Part shown: one piece after another, positions 60,909 to 64,000 of the stretch
Layout: each line of letters opens with the position of its first letter
How positions within the stretch are numbered: position 1 is the stretch's first letter
Assembly: GCA_002281555.1 (NCBI GenBank)
Contig: NCGJ01000008.1
Location: 46,162 to 110,161 of the forward strand
DNA length: 64,000 bases
Direction of reading: 5' to 3'
Source: Hydrogenophilales bacterium 28-61-23
GTDB taxonomy: Bacteria > Pseudomonadota > Gammaproteobacteria > Burkholderiales > Thiobacillaceae
Made by a program: the position numbers and the translations under genes
Notes under the pieces: model-generated
Told to the model about the DNA's origin: nothing
What the model saw: the letters and a program-made list of their open reading frames with translations, nothing else
The model's database searches: none

Positions 60909-61889
60909 TCACCGATCCAGCGGACTCACCACGCCGCGCCCGCCCTTGTTCAGCACATGGGTGTAAATCATCGTCGTCGAAACATCGGAATGGCCGAGCA
61001 GTTCTTGCACGGTGCGGATGTCGTAGCCGGATTGCAGTAAATGCGTGGCAAACGAATGGCGCAGGGTATGGGTAGAAGCCGGTTTAGCCACCCCGGCCAC
61101 CTGCACCGCCCGCTTGATCGCGCGTTGCAAACCTTGCTCATAAACATGATGCCGCCGCACAACCCCGGAACGCGGGTCAGTCGATTCCGCACTGGCCGGA
61201 AAAATCCAGAACCAGGCCCACTCGGCCGCCGCGCTGGAATACTTGCGATCCAGCGCGTCCGGCAACTCCACACTGGGCCGCCCCGCCGCCCGATCTGCCA
61301 GCCAAACCTCCCGCACCCGATCCAGATGCGCTTTCAAGGAATCAACCAGCGACTCCGGCAACATCGTCACCCGATCCTTATTCCCCTTGCCGGCACGCAC
61401 CACAATCTCGCGCCGCTCGAATTCCACATCCTTCACCCGCAGCCGCACGCACTCCATCAAGCGCATCCCCGTGCCGTACAACAAACGCGCCATCAACTGA
61501 AAAGTCTGATCGTCGATGCGATCCAGCACCCGGCGCACCTCCGTCTGCGTCAAAACAACCGGCAAACGCTTCGGCGTCTTTGGCCGGCCCATTTCCGATA
61601 GCCAAGGCAATTCCACCGCCAACACATCACGATAAAGAAACAGCAAAGCCGAAAGCGCCTGCCGATGCGTAGAAATGGCGACACGCCCTTCATTGGCCAG
61701 AAACGAAAGAAAAGCCTCGACCTCCGGCTTGCCCATATCCTTCGGATGTTTCTTGTCGTGAAAGAAAATGAAGCGCTTCACCCAATGGACATAAGCCTGC
61801 TCGGTACGCAGACTGTAATGACGATAGCGAATGCGCTCGCGCAGTTGGTCGAGCAGTTTGGGCGGCGGCGGGGGCGTGACGGAATCCAT
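60909..61889 (-). CDS. intI: Integron integrase IntI
   Basis: The product is a 326-residue tyrosine recombinase. The catalytic Arg is in [12 protein letters not shown], the His/Arg box is [12 protein letters not shown], and the nucleophile Tyr is in [10 protein letters not shown]. The IntI-only insertion between the conserved boxes is present: [19 protein letters not shown] followed by [20 protein letters not shown]. This region distinguishes IntI from XerC/XerD and is needed to handle folded attC sites. The gene points away from the cassettes, as expected. The start at 61889 ([16 protein letters not shown]) has a family-typical beginning. Confidence 0.95.
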   Translation of the reverse strand: MDSVTPPPPPKLLDQLRERIRYRHYSLRTEQAYVHWVKRFIFFHDKKHPKDMGKPEVEAFLSFLANEGRVAISTHRQALSALLFLYRDVLAVELPWLSEMGRPKTPKRLPVVLTQTEVRRVLDRIDDQTFQLMARLLYGTGMRLMECVRLRVKDVEFERREIVVRAGKGNKDRVTMLPESLVDSLKAHLDRVREVWLADRAAGRPSVELPDALDRKYSSAAAEWAWFWIFPASAESTDPRSGVVRRHHVYEQGLQRAIKRAVQVAGVAKPASTHTLRHSFATHLLQSGYDIRTVQELLGHSDVSTTMIYTHVLNKGGRGVVSPLDR

Positions 61890-61980
61890 GACCTGATATG
61901 CCTATGTCTAAAGTAATAGTTGCTTAAATTACAAAGACTTAGATGTTGACCGGGTGGATTATGCGGGGTAGGGTTCGGTT

Positions 61981-62004
61981 TTACACGTCAATTTTGACGT
62001 GTAA
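61981..62004. promoter_or_regulatory. Palindrome in the intI/cassette leader region
   Basis: Two perfectly complementary 11-base arms with a 2-base centre (TTACACGTCAA / TTGACGTGTAA) lie 7 bases before the attI core. They may be an operator for intI or the cassette promoter, or a hairpin in the leader. It is not a LexA box. The rest of the 176-base gap holds no other signal I can name. Confidence 0.6.
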
Positions 62005-62011
62005 CTGAAAC

Positions 62012-62018
62012 GTTATGC
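62012..62018 (+). other. attI core site
   Basis: GTTATGC begins the first cassette. It is the reverse complement of the GCATAAC R'' box of the attC after the first cassette gene, as expected when a cassette has been inserted between the G and the first T. The integrase gene is 123 bases away on the other strand. Confidence 0.75.
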
Positions 62019-62065
62019 GTCGCGGCTGCGCGTTCAGTCCGCAATCTGAAATCTAGAGGATATTT

Positions 62066-62578
62066 ATGGCTTGCGACAACGTTACAAACAAAGAGGCACG
62101 GATTGAAGCTTTTAAGAAAATTGCTGATGCCAAAGGCTATTCATTCAAATACACCGAGGGGGCGCAAGAGCAGCATAAAACCCCTTCGTCAGGTGATTAT
62201 GAGACCAGACAATTCCACTACGATGCTTTAATGGTAGATCAGTCCATACGAGATGCGATCATTGTGCTTGAGGGGTCTATGATAAATGTCGATGCTGCGG
62301 CTGTGTCTAGAAAGCAAAACCTAGTTAAGAAATTGCAGCGTTTACTGGAAACTGGCTCTGCATATGAGAAAGCAGTCTTCTCTCTAGCTAGTGACTCATA
62401 TTATTTTCCCGAAGATGTCAATGCAATGGCGATGAGCGCCGCACAGAATAAAGGCTCTATTTCAGATGAGAAGATGTTCTCATGCGAAAATATTTGCTAC
62501 GTTGTATGTCGATGCATCGGAACGCATCAAGACTGCAAAGACATGTGCCGTTGGGTCTGCAATGGCGCACAAGATTGA
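62066..62578 (+). CDS. Gene-cassette protein with a Cys-rich C-terminus, unknown
   Basis: The product has 170 residues. The first 135 are soluble, charged and helical; the last 35 contain seven Cys (CENICYVVCRCIG, then DCKDMCRWVCNG). No signal peptide or named family is seen. The gene is AT-rich compared with the chromosome, has its own leader and is followed by an attC, so it is a complete mobile cassette. The Cys pattern could bind metal or form disulfides; the function is unknown. It starts 48 bases after the attI core. Confidence 0.75.
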   Translation: MACDNVTNKEARIEAFKKIADAKGYSFKYTEGAQEQHKTPSSGDYETRQFHYDALMVDQSIRDAIIVLEGSMINVDAAAVSRKQNLVKKLQRLLETGSAYEKAVFSLASDSYYFPEDVNAMAMSAAQNKGSISDEKMFSCENICYVVCRCIGTHQDCKDMCRWVCNGAQD

Positions 62579-62600
62579 TCACTCAATTGGTAAACACGAC

Positions 62601-62663
62601 GCATAACCCGGCAGTCGAGAGGGACTGCGCAAAAGCGCGCAGCCCCTCACTTTTACGTTGAGG
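62601..62663 (+). other. attC site of the first cassette
   Basis: R'' GCATAAC (62601-62607) and R' GTTGAGG (62657-62663) enclose a folding middle, GAGGGACTGCGC / GCGCAGCCCCTC. The 63-base length is in the normal range. The R' box departs from GTTRRRY in its last base. Confidence 0.75.
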
Positions 62664-62694
62664 CTGTAGAAAAATCCGATTTTTAAAAACAGCC
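62662..62694. repeat. 33-bp palindrome that begins like the IS end at 63644
   Basis: GGCTGTAGAAAAATCCG pairs imperfectly with ATTTTTAAAAACAGCC. Its first 13 bases are identical to those of the IS1182-like element at 63644, so it could be an IS scar or a tiny derivative. Confidence 0.6.
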
Positions 62695-62796
62695 ACTGAA
62701 ATGACAAAAAATCGACCGCTCAAAATAGCCTGTATTCGACGATCTCGGGTTGGGGAAGGGGTAAGGCACCCCAGATGCAAATACAGGAGATGCACT

Positions 62797-63564
62797 TTGA
62801 ACTTTCTTCAATTTGACATGGGAAGTAGAAAAAGCGGCGAGATCGTAGAGGTAACGTTAACAAGCGGTGCCAATGTGCGCCTGATGACAAGCTCCGAGTT
62901 TTCTAATTACAAGAATGGAAGAAGTCACCGCTATATCGGAGGACTAGCGAAGCGTTCACCTATTCGGCTACAAATCACTAGCTCTGGTCACTGGTACGTC
63001 GTAGTTGATATGCAAGGACTACAAGGAAGTACAAAAGCATCGGTTCGGGTTCTTCCTGGTGTTCTACCCGAAATTCAAGAACGCCCCTTGTCAGAAATTC
63101 CAAGCCTTGTCCGCGAAAACATTCCACCGCCAACAGAGTCTGGAGGGGAAACCCACGATGTATTTATCTCTCATGCATCGGAAGATAAGGATGATTTTGT
63201 TCGACCGTTAGCCAACGCTCTGATAGAGCAAGGACTCAACGTTTGGTATGACGAGATGACGCTTAGAATAGGGGATAGCCTGAGACAAAAAATTGACAAG
63301 GGTCTTGCCAATAGCAGAGTAGGCCTAGTCGTTCTGTCACCATCTTTTATTAAAAAGGGCTGGACGAACTATGAGCTTGACGGAATTGTGACAAGAACAG
63401 TCTCTGGAGAACAAGTGCTGCTTCCAATCTGGCACAACATTACAAAGCAACAGGTTGTGGACTTCAGCCCCTCGCTAGCCGACAAGGTTGCACGAAGCAC
63501 GGCAACACACACCATTGAAGAAATTGCGCAGGAAATTGCTGAGCTTCTCAGCTCAAGGGCATAA
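62797..63564 (+). CDS. DUF1883-TIR domain protein (probable anti-phage effector) in a gene cassette
   Basis: The product has 255 residues from TTG 62797, chosen because AGGAG lies 7 bases upstream and the family starts with MNFLQFD. The N-terminal DUF1883 domain (about 1-90) shows NVRLMTSSEFSNYKNG and SGHWYVVVDMQGLQG. The C-terminal TIR domain (about 117-250) shows HDVFISHASEDKDDFVRPLA, GLNVWYDEMTLRIGDS and the catalytic Glu in WTNYELDG. TIR domains of this type cleave NAD+ in anti-phage systems. The stop lies inside the R'' box of its attC. The defence role is inferred from the family. Confidence 0.9.
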   Translation: MNFLQFDMGSRKSGEIVEVTLTSGANVRLMTSSEFSNYKNGRSHRYIGGLAKRSPIRLQITSSGHWYVVVDMQGLQGSTKASVRVLPGVLPEIQERPLSEIPSLVRENIPPPTESGGETHDVFISHASEDKDDFVRPLANALIEQGLNVWYDEMTLRIGDSLRQKIDKGLANSRVGLVVLSPSFIKKGWTNYELDGIVTRTVSGEQVLLPIWHNITKQQVVDFSPSLADKVARSTATHTIEEIAQEIAELLSSRA

Positions 63565-63645
63565 CAATGCGCTCAACCTCGCTCCCTTCGGTCGCTGGAC
63601 GCTGCGCGATAAAGCCGCGCAGCGCCGGTTAGCTCTACGTTGAGG
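63559..63645 (+). other. attC site of the TIR cassette
   Basis: R'' GCATAAC (63559-63565), which holds the TIR stop codon, and R' GTTGAGG (63639-63645) enclose a stem GCTGCGCG / CGCGCAGC. The length is 87 bases. The right end coincides with the left end of the IS1182-like element. Confidence 0.75.
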
Positions 63646-64000
63646 CTGTAGAAAAACCCCCAAACTCGCCTCACCCAGCAATAATTCCGCATCAGAAATT
63701 CCTGGGGAGGAGATTCGAATGCCGCGTTTCAAACCGATCCACAAAGGCCTCAAGTTATTGCCGGTGGACTTCGACAAACAGATACAGCCCGGCAGTTTCG
63801 AATACGCCCTGTGCTACCTGATCGATCACGAACTCGACCTCGCCCCCTTTCACGCCCGCTACAGGAACGACACCGAAGGCGCGCCCGCCTACGACCCCGC
63901 TGTTCTCCTCAAGATCATCCTGCTCGCCTACAGTCGCGGCATCGTCTCCAGCCGCAAGATCGAAGCCGCCTGCCGCGACAACGTCGTGTTCATCGCCGTC
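63644..64000 (+). mobile_element. IS1182-like insertion sequence (left end, continues beyond the window)
   Basis: Starts with GGCTGTAGAAAAACCCCC, a likely terminal repeat, 75 bases before the transposase ATG at 63719. The right end lies outside the window, so length and target duplication cannot be checked. Confidence 0.7.
63719..64000 (+). CDS. IS1182-like transposase (3' partial)
   Basis: Ninety-four codons are visible, running off the window. The start FKPIHKGLKLLPVDFDKQI and PAYDPAVLLKIILLAYSRG belong to the N-terminal DUF772 domain of IS1182-type transposases; the catalytic DDE part would follow outside. A GGGGAGG ribosome site precedes the ATG. Its orientation is the same as the cassettes. 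Confidence 0.88.
   Translation, partial: MPRFKPIHKGLKLLPVDFDKQIQPGSFEYALCYLIDHELDLAPFHARYRNDTEGAPAYDPAVLLKIILLAYSRGIVSSRKIEAACRDNVVFIAV

Noticed and set aside
60909..61889. Plain XerC/XerD-type or phage integrase
   Set aside because: The IntI-specific insertion before the His/Arg box and the adjacent attI/attC sites identify an integron integrase.

Overview
The window is a GC-rich bacterial chromosome segment, most likely from a betaproteobacterium of the Nitrosomonadales/Rhodocyclales type. The clues are two PEP-CTERM proteins, a pseudopilin secretion operon of betaproteobacterial style, a single-operon chemotaxis system with CheD, and NhaR, YceI and cytochrome b561 genes. No rRNA is present, so the genus cannot be read from the sequence. 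One tRNA, tRNA-Asp(GTC), is present.

Layout. 1-6931: end of a type II secretion / type IV pilus-like operon (GspE, a GspL/PilM-like protein, PilN- and PilO/GspM-like proteins, a proline-rich GspC/PilP-like protein, secretin GspD and three pseudopilin-like proteins), with nearly all genes overlapping by a few bases. 7093-13703: a two-gene toxin assembly resembling a split TcB/TcC cocoon (SpvB/FG-GAP protein, then an RHS protein with a variable tip), each with its own signal peptide, followed by a likely immunity gene. 13751-14678: a frameshifted REP-associated transposase flanked by an inverted 18-bp repeat. 14741-17910: tRNA-Asp, msrB, yceH, two small genes and a low-complexity OmpA-like protein. 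18020-26393: nrdB and nrdA, separated by about 4 kb of accessory genes (three toxin-antitoxin-type loci, an HDOD gene and a membrane-anchored PLD-like protein). The nrdA promoter carries paired NrdR boxes and DnaA boxes. 26458-35516: a nine-gene chemotaxis operon cheY-mcp-STAS-cheA-mcp-cheW-cheR-cheD-cheB, preceded by a tandemly duplicated 64-bp element. 35716-41091: purU, galE and rfbBACD (nucleotide-sugar supply for surface polysaccharide). 41105-50142: a possible ArfA-like ribosome-rescue gene, yjdF, a divergent GTP cyclohydrolase I, an isoprenylcysteine methyltransferase-like gene, cytochrome b561, two yceI genes, nhaR, yqhA, an AI-2E family permease and a P2A-type cation ATPase. 50435-60868: two PEP-CTERM proteins, hemolysin III, htpX, a CZB-GGDEF diguanylate cyclase, nnrD, a small Cys protein, a response regulator and purL.

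60909-64000 is an integron: an IntI-type integrase on the minus strand, an attI core, a cassette with a Cys-rich protein of unknown function, a cassette with a DUF1883-TIR protein (a probable anti-phage effector), and the start of an IS1182-like insertion sequence lying directly at the second attC. The cassette genes are visibly more AT-rich than the chromosome around them.

The parts most worth attention are the integron with its TIR cassette and the IS-like sequence at both attC ends; the secretion operon followed directly by a split SpvB + RHS toxin pair; the accessory island between nrdA and nrdB; and several family members with altered key residues (CZB domain, GTP cyclohydrolase I, third pseudopilin). 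All family assignments come from reading motifs by eye; no database search was run.
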